DNA of 8,399 bases from Proteiniphilum sp. (lineage in GTDB: Bacteria > Bacteroidota > Bacteroidia > Bacteroidales > Dysgonomonadaceae). The stretch lies in assembly GCA_031284475.1 (NCBI GenBank), contig JAISZV010000315.1, positions 1-8,399 of the forward strand, in the 5' to 3' direction. Under the pieces are notes generated by a model. That model saw only the letters and a list, made by a program, of their open reading frames with translations. It ran no database searches and was not told the DNA's origin. Shown here in pieces: positions 1 through 6,788 of the stretch. The stretch's first letter is position 1. Every line of letters begins with the position of its first letter. The translations under genes were made by a program, and so were the position numbers.

Positions 1-284
1 GTGGCAATAGTTTCGGCGGCATTTGCAAACGGATCGCCGGGACCGGCTATACCTACCACACTCATATTGGGTATCTTTTCTCTGAGCGCTTTGAGGTAAT
101 GCGCGGCCTGCATCGGCGATAGAACGGCGCTTGTTACACCCGGGCGGCTTTCGTTGCAGCAATCGTATTTGCGGTTACAGTAGTTGCACTGAACGTTACA
201 CTTCGGCGCTACGGGAAGATGCACCCGTGCATATTTATGTTTTATTTCGGCATTGAAACACGGATGTTTACTCAGATCTTTCAT
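1..284 (-). CDS. nifB: NifB, FeMo-cofactor core synthase (radical SAM), 5' part only
   Basis: NifB is a radical SAM enzyme that fuses Fe-S clusters with insertion of carbide and sulfide to make NifB-co, the Fe-S core of the nitrogenase cofactor. The ATG is at 284-282, and 94 full codons are readable before the left edge cuts the gene. The start HPCF (residues 7-10), the segment HKYARVHLPVAPKCN (16-30) and the radical SAM triad C29-x3-C33-x2-C36 are diagnostic. They are followed by NRKYDCCNESRPGVTS (37-52) and GIAGPGDPFAN (78-88), a SAM-binding region. Cys9 and the Cys42/Cys43 pair lie where NifB proteins carry ligands for their accessory clusters. The gene starts 17 bases after the nifN stop, so it is very likely cotranscribed. 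The leader is purine-rich (GACGAAAGAA) with no clear Shine-Dalgarno. Whether a C-terminal NifX-like domain is present cannot be seen. Confidence 0.96.
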   Translation of the reverse strand, partial: MKDLSKHPCFNAEIKHKYARVHLPVAPKCNVQCNYCNRKYDCCNESRPGVTSAVLSPMQAAHYLKALREKIPNMSVVGIAGPGDPFANAAETIA

Positions 285-301
285 TTCTTTCGTCTTTAAA
301 T

Positions 302-1711
302 TTACATATATTTGTACCCCACGGACGATTGCCGTTGTTTGTCTTCTAAAAGCGTGTTAACGATTTCTTCAAACAAAATCAAGCTCCCTTCATAACCCAA
401 ACACCGGCTATGCTGCGCCCCCAGTCTATCGTGTATCGGGAATCCTGTGCGAACGAGCGGGATATTCATTTTCCTGGCAATGTAGTAACCTTTGCTGTTG
501 CCGATCATTAAATCGGGATGTAGCGATTGCATTATCTCTTCCATTTGTTCAAAACTGAATCCCTGCCCTACAACCATATCTTCGTAATACAAATCGCCCA
601 ATACGCTTTTCAACGTATTTTTCAATTTTCCGCTCTCTCCACCCGATGCGCAAAGTACGGGAATAAGCCCGATCTCGGCGGCAAAGGCCGCTAATGCCAC
701 AACCATATCCTCTTCACCGTATATGACCGCCTGTTTGTTTGCAACGTATTTATGCCCATCGATATACAGATCGACAAGGCGACCCCGTTGCTTACGGTAC
801 TTTTCCGGTATGGGATTCTTCGATATATCCGAAAGCAGATTGAAAAAACGGTCGGTTTCGTTGATCCCGACAGGCAACCCGATACGCCGGTTGATTACAT
901 CAAAATGTTCTTCCAGAAACTCCCCTGCCGAAACGCGGTTCTTACCGCCGGAATTGAGGATATATCCCAATTCCAGCGACATGAGGGCCAGCCCCGTTCT
1001 CCTTATATCTTCCGGTTTTGTTCCTCCATCCGGTATTCGCCGGTATTTTTCCCATGAAGTTCCATCGAGCGTATCGGAATAATCGGGAAAAATCACCGTG
1101 TCCAGTCCGAAATCGGAACTGATTTCTTTTAAATGCCGGATATCTTCGGGCGAAATAAAATTGGCAAAAAGATTAATATGCCTGCCCGGTTCTCCTTGCG
1201 CACCGGCCAATGCTTTTACTGTAGCAAATACGGCCTGATGGAATCCTTCATAATGCGTGCCGGCGTAACTCGGTGTGGACGCATAGATCATTTCCGGCAG
1301 GTTTTTTTCGTCGGAATGGATACTTTTGTATTCATTAATAAGCCGTTGCACATCTTCGCCTATGGTCTCGCTCAGGCAGGTGCTGGCAATCGCGATCACT
1401 TTCGGATGGTACTGGCTGATAATATTATCGATTCCTGCATTGAAATTCTTGTTTCCGCCGAATATGGTTGTTTCTTCGCTGAAGTTGGAAGATGCAATAT
1501 CCACCGGTTCGCGGAAATGGCTTATGAGGTAACGCCGGATATATGTTGCGCAACCCTGCGAGCCGTGCAACATGGGTAATACGCCTTCAATTCCTTTGAA
1601 AGCCACGCAAGCCCCCAATGGAGCGCATTGCTTGCAGGCATTACACGACGAGGAATAACTTTTTCCGGCAGCTACCCCTCCGGTAATACGGTTTGTTGTG
1701 TTGGTACCCAT
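302..1711 (-). CDS. nifN: NifN, FeMo-cofactor scaffold beta subunit
   Basis: NifN pairs with NifE as the scaffold on which NifB-co is converted to FeMo-co with Mo and homocitrate, assisted by NifH. The 469-residue protein is a NifK paralogue: HGSQGC (49-54), FREPVDIASSNFSEE (66-80), STCLSETIGED (110-120), TPSYAGTH (146-153), and RTGFPIHDRLGAQ (421-433) near the C terminus. It is NifN rather than a second NifK because it follows nifE, precedes nifB and has the CNACKQCAPLGA start (23-34) typical of NifN-like proteins. Unlike Azotobacter NifN, which keeps one of the P-cluster-type cysteines, it has all three at NifK spacing: C29, C54 and C112. Four cysteines (23, 26, 29, 35) crowd the N-terminal region. 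The stop is TAA at 304-302. The start has no Shine-Dalgarno, and its upstream gap is lengthened by a repeat-rich insertion. Confidence 0.95.
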   Translation of the reverse strand: MGTNTTNRITGGVAAGKSYSSSCNACKQCAPLGACVAFKGIEGVLPMLHGSQGCATYIRRYLISHFREPVDIASSNFSEETTIFGGNKNFNAGIDNIISQYHPKVIAIASTCLSETIGEDVQRLINEYKSIHSDEKNLPEMIYASTPSYAGTHYEGFHQAVFATVKALAGAQGEPGRHINLFANFISPEDIRHLKEISSDFGLDTVIFPDYSDTLDGTSWEKYRRIPDGGTKPEDIRRTGLALMSLELGYILNSGGKNRVSAGEFLEEHFDVINRRIGLPVGINETDRFFNLLSDISKNPIPEKYRKQRGRLVDLYIDGHKYVANKQAVIYGEEDMVVALAAFAAEIGLIPVLCASGGESGKLKNTLKSVLGDLYYEDMVVGQGFSFEQMEEIMQSLHPDLMIGNSKGYYIARKMNIPLVRTGFPIHDRLGAQHSRCLGYEGSLILFEEIVNTLLEDKQRQSSVGYKYM

Positions 1712-1724
1712 AAGATTCGTTTTT

Positions 1725-1732
1725 ATTAATCA
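1725..1732. repeat. Left copy of probable target-site duplication (ATTAATCA)
   Basis: This 8-bp direct repeat matches 1891-1898 exactly. It lies one base outside the left terminal inverted repeat of the insertion. If C1733 is counted, the duplication is 9 bp with one mismatch (ATTAATCAC against ATTAATCAT). A chance 8-bp match is possible because the motif is AT-rich, but its position against both ends makes chance less likely. Confidence 0.55.
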
Positions 1733-1733
1733 C

Positions 1734-1745
1734 TCATGTTACGCA
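1734..1745 (+). repeat. Left terminal inverted repeat (TCATGTTACGCA)
   Basis: A perfect 12-bp inverted match to 1879-1890. Beyond the 12 bp the two arms diverge (GTCTT inside the left arm, AAGTC inside the right arm read outward-in). Confidence 0.7.
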
Positions 1746-1783
1746 GTCTTACCGTTTTCGTAGCCTTGACTACTCCCATAATC

Positions 1784-1852
1784 GAGGCTCGAGCATTCCC
1801 GTATGTGAGGCTCGAGCATTCCCGTATGTGAGGCTCGAGCATTCCCGTATGT
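1784..1852. repeat. Three perfect tandem copies of a 23-bp unit
   Basis: The copies are at 1784-1806, 1807-1829 and 1830-1852 and are identical at every base. Each unit contains the 8-bp palindrome GCTCGAGC followed by an ATTCCCGTATGT half. A diverged copy in the same phase precedes the array (1761-1783, about 13 of 23 matching), and a decayed start of a further copy follows at 1853. Both diverged flanks contain AGCCTTGAC (1762-1770 and 1854-1862). The 23-bp period is not a multiple of three, so the array does not encode a repeated peptide. The perfect identity suggests recent expansion. Confidence 0.97.
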
Positions 1853-1878
1853 GAGCCTTGACGCAAAAGACATGACTT

Positions 1879-1890
1879 TGCGTAACATGA
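1879..1890 (-). repeat. Right terminal inverted repeat (TGCGTAACATGA)
   Basis: The perfect inverted partner of 1734-1745. Its inner end also takes part in a local hairpin: ACGCAAAAG at 1861-1869 pairs with CTTTGCGT at 1876-1883 with one bulged base. The long-range and local pairings are therefore mutually exclusive in RNA. Confidence 0.7.
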
Positions 1891-1898
1891 ATTAATCA
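1891..1898. repeat. Right copy of probable target-site duplication, covering the nifE stop codon
   Basis: ATTAATCA here equals 1725-1732. Its last three bases are the complement of the nifE TGA stop (1898-1896), so the proposed insertion landed at the very end of nifE and left its reading frame and stop intact. Confidence 0.55.
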
Positions 1899-3230
1899 TT
1901 TTCGTTTAACGAAACGCCATACAGGGCTTGTAACCGTGTCATGCACTTCTTTCGCGAAATTGAGCATTCCCTCGTAACCGGCCAACGCCAATTTGCGTTC
2001 ATGATTATGATCACAGAAACCTATGCCCATCTTATAAGCGATGGGACGTTCTTTTACCCCTCCGATGAACAGGTCGGCTCCGGTTTGTTGTACAAATTCC
2101 GAAAGTTCGACGGGGTTTGAATCGTCCACCAAAATACAACCGTCATCACAAATTGCTTTCAGGAGCTTATAATCTTCGTCATTGCCGGTTTGCGTTCCGG
2201 CAATGACGGTTCTCATCCCTATCAACCGCAGGGCCTTGACTAAGGAAATGGCCTTAAATGCCCCGCCAACGTATATGGCCGCTTTTTTGCCCTGTAAAGC
2301 GCGCCTATACGGTTCCAGAGCAGGCAGCAAATTCGTCAACTCTTCTTTTACCAAATCACGGGCCTTTTCCTGTACGGCCTCATCGCCGAAAAACTTGGCG
2401 ACTTCATATAAGGCGTCGGACATATCTTCGATCCCGAAGTAAGAAACCTTGATAAAGGGAATACCGTACTGTTCCTTCATCTGTTTTGCAAGGTGGATCA
2501 TAGATCCCGAACATTGAACCACATTCAGCGCAGCCCTGTGTGTATTCTGAATATCCTTGACTCTCCCGTCACCCGTGATGGAAGCGAGGATTTGAATACC
2601 CATCCGCTTGTAATATTCGGTTAATATCCATAGTTCGCCTGCAAGGTTGAAATCGCCGAGAATATTGATGCTGAACGGCGAAACTTCTTTGGAATTGTCG
2701 GTTCCGATAAGCGTAGCCAAGGCGTCGCACGCAATTTTGTACCCGTCTTTTTTTGATCCCTGGAATCCTTCGGACTGGACGGGGATCACAGGGATGTTCT
2801 TTTCTTTCGCAACGCGGTTGCAAACCGATTGCACATCATCGCCGATAACGCCTACAATACAAGTTGAATAGACAAAGGCCGCTTTGGGTTGGTGCTTGTC
2901 GATCAGTTCATTCAATGCATTGTAGAGTTGTTTTTCCCCGCCGAAGATGACATGCTTTTCCCGCAAATCGGTGGAGAAGCTACTTCGATGCAATTCCGGG
3001 CCTGAAGACATCGCTCCTCTTATATCCCAGGTGTAGGAAGCGCAACCGATAGGGCCATGTACCAAATGAAGCGCATCGGCTATAGGATACAAGACAACGC
3101 GCGAGCCGCAAAACACACAAGCCCTTTGGCTGACGGAACCGGCTATACTCGGCCGCCCGCCGATGAGGTCTTTTGAATTTTTGCTTTTGGTGACAATCTG
3201 CCCTTCCCGTTCTTTTAAAAAGTTTGCCAT
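1896..3230 (-). CDS. nifE: NifE, FeMo-cofactor scaffold alpha subunit
   Basis: NifE forms the cytoplasmic NifEN heterotetramer that receives NifB-co and matures it to FeMo-co before transfer to apo-NifDK. The 444-residue protein is a NifD paralogue of normal NifE length. It shows the N-terminal RPSIAGSVSQRACVFCGSR segment (26-44), HGPIGC (58-63), FSTDLREKHVIFGGE (85-99), YSTCIVGVIGDD (121-132), NVVQCSGSM (236-244), VGGAFK (321-326), GVKERPIAYKMGI (391-403) and LAGYEGM (416-422). C38, C63 and C124 match the three NifE ligands of the permanent Fe-S cluster, and C240 matches the cysteine that holds the precursor. It lacks the catalytic His/Gln set of NifD, as expected for a scaffold. The ATG at 3230-3228 lies 59 bases after nifK, with a weak GGGAA upstream as the only purine patch. 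Confidence 0.97.
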   Translation of the reverse strand: MANFLKEREGQIVTKSKNSKDLIGGRPSIAGSVSQRACVFCGSRVVLYPIADALHLVHGPIGCASYTWDIRGAMSSGPELHRSSFSTDLREKHVIFGGEKQLYNALNELIDKHQPKAAFVYSTCIVGVIGDDVQSVCNRVAKEKNIPVIPVQSEGFQGSKKDGYKIACDALATLIGTDNSKEVSPFSINILGDFNLAGELWILTEYYKRMGIQILASITGDGRVKDIQNTHRAALNVVQCSGSMIHLAKQMKEQYGIPFIKVSYFGIEDMSDALYEVAKFFGDEAVQEKARDLVKEELTNLLPALEPYRRALQGKKAAIYVGGAFKAISLVKALRLIGMRTVIAGTQTGNDEDYKLLKAICDDGCILVDDSNPVELSEFVQQTGADLFIGGVKERPIAYKMGIGFCDHNHERKLALAGYEGMLNFAKEVHDTVTSPVWRFVKRK

Positions 3231-3270
3231 AATACGTTTCCCGGAATCTTAAGTATTGGTTTTCCTGTTC

Positions 3271-3288
3271 GTTGACCGGTAGGTCAAC
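3271..3288 (-). other. Intercistronic hairpin after nifK (7-bp stem, 4-nt loop)
   Basis: GTTGACC at 3271-3277 and GGTCAAC at 3282-3288 form a perfect 7-bp stem with a four-base loop. It starts one base past the nifK TAG (3292-3290) in the nifK-nifE gap. No T-tract follows it in the direction of transcription, so it is not a typical intrinsic terminator. An mRNA processing or 3'-end stabilising element separating structural (HDK) from assembly (ENB) messages is a reasonable inference. Confidence 0.5.
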
Positions 3289-3289
3289 T

Positions 3290-4672
3290 CTACATTTGCA
3301 GTTCCATTTTCTCTTCCTTACAAGTCCTGTCGTAATGGTTGAGCAGGCTTTCCAGAATTTTATTGGCAAGATTCATCCCGCCGATATACCCGACATTCGG
3401 AAAGATATTATTCCCCGGACGATCCATCACCGGGAATCCGATACGGACAAAAGGCAAATTTTCATCGCGCGATATATACTTTCCGTATGTATTACCCATC
3501 AACAGATCCACGGGTTCCTGTTTAATCCATTGATGCAGCAGGAACATATCGGCCCGTTCGCCACTTTTAAACCTGGCTTCCGGCGCTTTCTCTTTCAACA
3601 TGCGTTGCATCTCTTCGTCGAAGTGTTTACCGGCGGTTCCGGTAACAATATAAACGGGTTTCATATCGAGCGTAAGCAGAAATTCCACCATCGGGATAAG
3701 CGTGTCGGGATCTCCGTAAAGCGCTACCCTTTTTCTCCAGAAATACTTGGAATTATCGGTAATAAAATCAATTAAACGCCCTCGCTCTTCGGTGATCGAA
3801 TCGGGTACAGGCACATTTGCATGACGGCTCAACGATGTAATGAACCGGTCGGTAGCCTTCAATCCAATGGGTATTTCTATTACTTCAAATTTCACCTTAC
3901 ATTTCGATTCCAGTTTCACGCAAGTATCTTCGGTGCAATACGCCCCTAATCCGATAGAAAACTTGCTGTCGCCTGTTGCAATCATATCAGGGATAGTTGT
4001 GCCTCCGTCGGGATACATTTTATATTTTCCTGTCAGGGGAGAATCCAGCACCCCCGACATATCCGGGAACATGATGGTACGGGTCTCCAACACCGACGCG
4101 AGGCGCTTGATCTCACGCATATCGGAAGGTTCCATCCAGCCTGCAACCAAATTGACAACGTTTTTCTTTTTCGGTGTGGCCGTTGAGAAAAACCGCACGA
4201 ACGAGGCCAACTGGTTGGAATACCCGGTAATATGCGTCCCGATGTAGCTCGGCGTATTGCAATAAATAACACGCTTTCCTTCGGGTATTTTCCCGTCTTC
4301 GGAAGCCTTGGAAACAATCTGTGTCAGATCGTCTCCAATCGTTTCCGAAAGGCAGGTTGTATGAACGGCAATGACGTCCGGGTCATAAATGGTGAAAATA
4401 GTTTCAATCGCCGACACAAGGTTTGAAGATCCCCCAAATACCGATGAACCTTCCGAGAATGAACTTGTGGAAGCCATGACGGGCTCTTTGAAATGGCGTG
4501 TCAAGGCGCTTCGGTGGTATGAGCAACATCCCTGCGATCCATGACTGTGGGGTAAACATCCGTGGATACCTAAAGCGGCGTACATTGCCCCTACGGGTTG
4601 ACAGGTCTTGGCGGGATTAATGGTGAGCGCTTTTCGTTCTATCTCTGACGCTGTTGTATGACGTAATAACAT
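3290..4672 (-). CDS. nifK: NifK, nitrogenase MoFe protein beta subunit
   Basis: NifK and NifD form the alpha2-beta2 MoFe protein that reduces N2 to ammonia. The P-cluster sits at the interface and passes electrons from NifH to FeMo-co. The P-cluster ligands are C24 (in KTCQPVGAMYAALG), C49 (in HGSQGC, 44-49) and C107 (in TTCLSETIGDD). The spacings of 25 and 58 are exactly those of Azotobacter C70/C95/C153. S142 in NTPSYIGTH corresponds to the Ser188 P-cluster residue. FVRIGFPVMDRPG (408-420) is the usual C-terminal motif. At 460 residues it lacks the extra N-terminal stretch of about 45-50 residues of proteobacterial NifK, as in Clostridium pasteurianum. The ATG at 4672-4670 is 16 bases after nifD, with an A-rich leader (TTTAAAAGAATGACTT). 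The ATG within that leader is out of frame. Confidence 0.98.
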   Translation of the reverse strand: MLLRHTTASEIERKALTINPAKTCQPVGAMYAALGIHGCLPHSHGSQGCCSYHRSALTRHFKEPVMASTSSFSEGSSVFGGSSNLVSAIETIFTIYDPDVIAVHTTCLSETIGDDLTQIVSKASEDGKIPEGKRVIYCNTPSYIGTHITGYSNQLASFVRFFSTATPKKKNVVNLVAGWMEPSDMREIKRLASVLETRTIMFPDMSGVLDSPLTGKYKMYPDGGTTIPDMIATGDSKFSIGLGAYCTEDTCVKLESKCKVKFEVIEIPIGLKATDRFITSLSRHANVPVPDSITEERGRLIDFITDNSKYFWRKRVALYGDPDTLIPMVEFLLTLDMKPVYIVTGTAGKHFDEEMQRMLKEKAPEARFKSGERADMFLLHQWIKQEPVDLLMGNTYGKYISRDENLPFVRIGFPVMDRPGNNIFPNVGYIGGMNLANKILESLLNHYDRTCKEEKMELQM

Positions 4673-4688
4673 AAGTCATTCTTTTAAA

Positions 4689-6341
4689 TTAATAGACAAA
4701 TTGTGCTTCTATATATTCTTCGCTTTCCCAGGGAGCTTTCAAATCCTGCCATATAGAAGCGCAAACCATTTGTTCAATGTCTTTGTAAAAATTGACGGCT
4801 CCTTTAAACCCGGCATAAGGACCTCCCGAATCGTAGTTGTGAAGCTGTTTTAAGGGAATGCCCATTTTCTGGACGACATATTTTTCTTTGACCCCGGCGC
4901 AGAAAACATCGGGTTTGTATTTCTCAATCAGTTTTTCCATTTCATAATGGCTGAGATCGTCAATTACCAGCGCGCCCTTTTCCAGTTGCTTCATCAAACC
5001 ATGATATTCGTTGAACTCCATCCCTTCGGCTTCGAGTTTTTTCATCTCCTCTTCGGTTTTACGCGGATTATACCGGGTTTCATCTTTTGTAACCGTTAAT
5101 TCTTCTATATTGCGGCTGTCGGCGTCGATTTGTATTGTTGGGATTACATGGCGTCCTTCATAATCGTCGCGATGCCCAAACTCGTATCCTGCCGCCAGGG
5201 TTGTCATGCCAAGTTCTTCAAATAGATCCTGATAATGATGTGCCCGGGAGCCGCCGACAAAAAGCATGGCTTTTTTACCTCTTGTTTTCGGATAGATCGC
5301 AGCCCTGACGGTTTCAACCTCTTTCATTTCTTCGGCAATCACCTCCTCTACGCGGTCGATCAATTCCTGTTCCTCGAAATATTGCGTTATCTTACGGAGC
5401 ATTTTGGCGGTAGAATTGGCGCCTATCGGTTGCACCTTGATCCACGGTATGCCGAAGGCCGTTTCCATCATTTCCGCCACATAATTAATGGAACGGTGGC
5501 ACATGACCATATTCAAATCGGCCGTATGGGCATTCTCGAATTTTTGAACCGTGGAATCGCCGCTAAAAGTGGAGACCAGGTTGATTCCGCATTTTTCAAA
5601 TACCCGCTCAAGTTCAAAGGCGTCGCCTCCGATGTTGTATTCACCCAAAAGGTTGACCCGGTATTTCAGACTTCCTTTTTTTTCGTCATCGCGGCCGATC
5701 AGGTTTTTGAACAGCCCGTTGTTCGCAATATGGTGGCCTGCCGATTGTGATACGCCGCGGTATCCTTCGCAGGAAAACCCGAAAATATTTATTCCGTTCC
5801 CAATCTCTTCTTTCATGTGGCGCGCCACACGGTGAACGTCATCCCCGATAAGTCCTACCGGACAGGTTGAGAAAATGGCAATCGCTTTCGGGTGAAATAA
5901 CTCATACGCTTCGCGGATGGCTTGTTTCAATTTCTCTTCGCCGCCAAATACAATATTGGAATCCTGCATATCGGTTGAGAAACAATAGGTGATAAAATTG
6001 GCCGCATTTTCGTCCTCGGGTTTGGTTTGGTTACGGCGCGTGAGCCACGAATAAAATCCGCAACCGATGGGGCCGTGGGTAATGTTCACAATATCGCGTG
6101 TGGGGCCTAATACAACACCTTTGCAGCCGGCATACGTACATCCGCGCTGGGTAATGATACCGGGGATTGTACGCACATTGGCCTGTATTTGAGGCGTGTC
6201 GACGGGATCGCTCAATACGATGGATTTTGCCCTTTTTTTTGCTACTTTATTGGGATATTTGGTGATGACCTCTTCTTTAAAACCCTTGAGTTCGGCGATT
6301 AATGTTTCCGTTTCCTTTGTTTTATCTGATTCGTATACCAT
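4689..6341 (-). CDS. nifD: NifD, nitrogenase MoFe protein alpha subunit (long, cluster III type)
   Basis: NifD is the catalytic alpha subunit that holds FeMo-co. P-cluster ligands are C68 (RGCTYAGCKGVV), C94 (HGPIGC, 89-94) and C160 (STCPVGLIGDD). FeMo-co is ligated by C281 (NMVMCHRSINY) and H501 (LKQLHNYDSGGPYAGF). Q199 and H203 in RGVSQSAGHH match Azotobacter Q191/H195, and R366 in VGGSRAHH matches R359. All essential residues are therefore present and the product is predicted to be active. The protein has 550 residues because of an insertion of about 50 residues between R366 and H501, roughly 395-450, which is charged (EEMKKLEAEGMEF). This is a hallmark of clostridial and other cluster III NifD. 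An A8 run lies in codons 34-37 (6233-6240), but the frame is intact. The gene sits 19 bases after nifI2 and 16 before nifK. Confidence 0.98.
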   Translation of the reverse strand: MVYESDKTKETETLIAELKGFKEEVITKYPNKVAKKRAKSIVLSDPVDTPQIQANVRTIPGIITQRGCTYAGCKGVVLGPTRDIVNITHGPIGCGFYSWLTRRNQTKPEDENAANFITYCFSTDMQDSNIVFGGEEKLKQAIREAYELFHPKAIAIFSTCPVGLIGDDVHRVARHMKEEIGNGINIFGFSCEGYRGVSQSAGHHIANNGLFKNLIGRDDEKKGSLKYRVNLLGEYNIGGDAFELERVFEKCGINLVSTFSGDSTVQKFENAHTADLNMVMCHRSINYVAEMMETAFGIPWIKVQPIGANSTAKMLRKITQYFEEQELIDRVEEVIAEEMKEVETVRAAIYPKTRGKKAMLFVGGSRAHHYQDLFEELGMTTLAAGYEFGHRDDYEGRHVIPTIQIDADSRNIEELTVTKDETRYNPRKTEEEMKKLEAEGMEFNEYHGLMKQLEKGALVIDDLSHYEMEKLIEKYKPDVFCAGVKEKYVVQKMGIPLKQLHNYDSGGPYAGFKGAVNFYKDIEQMVCASIWQDLKAPWESEEYIEAQFVY

Positions 6342-6346
6342 AATTG

Positions 6347-6354
6347 TTTTTTTT
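6347..6354 (-). promoter_or_regulatory. A8 leader before the nifD start
   Basis: On the coding strand the nifD ATG is preceded by CCATAAAAAAAACAATT. An unbroken run of eight A lies 6-13 bases before the ATG, and no Shine-Dalgarno is present. A-rich leaders are commonly used for initiation in Bacteroidota, so this may serve as the translation signal. That role is inferred from composition and position only. Confidence 0.35.
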
Positions 6355-6360
6355 ATGGAT

Positions 6361-6753
6361 TCAATCTAACGTTCCATCTCCTGAAGCTCCGGAACGAACG
6401 CTGTAAGAATCCAGATTATTTATTACAAATATCTTCCCATCGCCCGATTTTTGGGTTTGATTCACTTTGATCAGGGTCTCGATGGCCAGCTCTTTTTTTT
6501 CGTCTGTCACAACCAATGTGATCATTCGTTTCGATTTTAACCGGGGTTCTTCGGGAATAAAACTCATTGCATCTTCCAATATAACAGGGCATTCTTTTTT
6601 GGCTTTCGCCTCCCGTATTTTTTCCAGGTCACCGTTTCCCTGTCCACGCCCCAATACCGGCATTGCGGTAAAAGACGGCAATCCGGCCTCGGCAAGGGCC
6701 GATTTTGTTTCGCTCATTTTGGCAATTCTGATTATTGCTAAGATCAGTTTCAT
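6361..6753 (-). CDS. nifI2: NifI2, PII-family regulator of nitrogenase activity
   Basis: NifI2 is a PII-like protein (also called GlnB-like 2) encoded between nifH and nifD. With NifI1 it forms a hetero-oligomer that, in methanogens, binds NifDK and blocks NifH access during ammonium sufficiency; 2-oxoglutarate and ATP relieve the block. The 130-residue product starts MKLILAIIRIAK. It has the LGRGQGNG turn (34-41), a long lysine/glutamate-rich T-loop region (about 42-76) ending LKSKRMITLVVTD (72-84), and the PII C-terminal signature SGDGKIFVINNLDSYSVRSG (103-122). The T-loop is longer and different in sequence from GlnB/GlnK and lacks the usual uridylylation motif. This, and its place after nifI1, identify it as NifI2. 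Spacing is 35 bases from nifI1 and 19 to nifD. Confidence 0.93.
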   Translation of the reverse strand: MKLILAIIRIAKMSETKSALAEAGLPSFTAMPVLGRGQGNGDLEKIREAKAKKECPVILEDAMSFIPEEPRLKSKRMITLVVTDEKKELAIETLIKVNQTQKSGDGKIFVINNLDSYSVRSGASGDGTLD

Positions 6754-6788
6754 TGTTAGAATTTATTTTTGTGGATGCACCTCTTTGT

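Larger units (their letters stand above)
1734..1890. mobile_element. MITE-like insertion between nifE and nifN (157 bp, no coding capacity)
   Basis: The ends are a perfect 12-bp inverted repeat, TCATGTTACGCA at 1734-1745 and TGCGTAACATGA at 1879-1890. Just outside lies an 8-bp direct repeat, ATTAATCA, at 1725-1732 (one base, C1733, from the left end) and at 1891-1898 (abutting the right end). This looks like a target-site duplication of 8 or 9 bp. Removing the element and one target copy leaves 18 bases between the nifE stop and the nifN start, which matches the 16-19-base gaps at nifI2-nifD, nifD-nifK and nifN-nifB. The interior has three perfect 23-bp tandem repeats. No open frame of useful length is present, so any movement would need a transposase from elsewhere. 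The family is not recognised. The alternative is an in-place structured RNA or attenuation region whose terminal repeats pair. Confidence 0.65.

Noticed and set aside
1133..1579. Plus-strand open frame of 148 codons inside nifN
   Set aside because: It lies wholly antisense to a well-supported nifN, shows no recognisable domain, and is explained as a shadow of the coding frame. The same holds for the other plus-strand frames within nifK, nifD, nifI and nifH.
302..1711. Interpreting this gene as a second nifK or a vnf/anf-type subunit
   Set aside because: Its position between nifE and nifB and its NifN-type N terminus identify it as nifN. No vnfG/anfG-like delta subunit gene is in the operon.
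1784..1852. CRISPR array
   Set aside because: The 23-bp units are directly adjacent with no spacers between them, there are only three, and no cas genes are present.
2980..3369. Minus-strand 129-codon frame spanning the nifK-nifE junction
   Set aside because: It overlaps the 3' end of nifK and the 5' end of nifE in another frame. Both of those have clear family motifs, so it is a shadow.
6233..6240. A8 run in the nifD coding strand as a programmed frameshift site
   Set aside because: The nifD frame is continuous and full length through the run. No overlapping downstream frame or stimulatory structure was seen, and the A-run simply encodes part of a Lys/Arg-rich N-terminal stretch.
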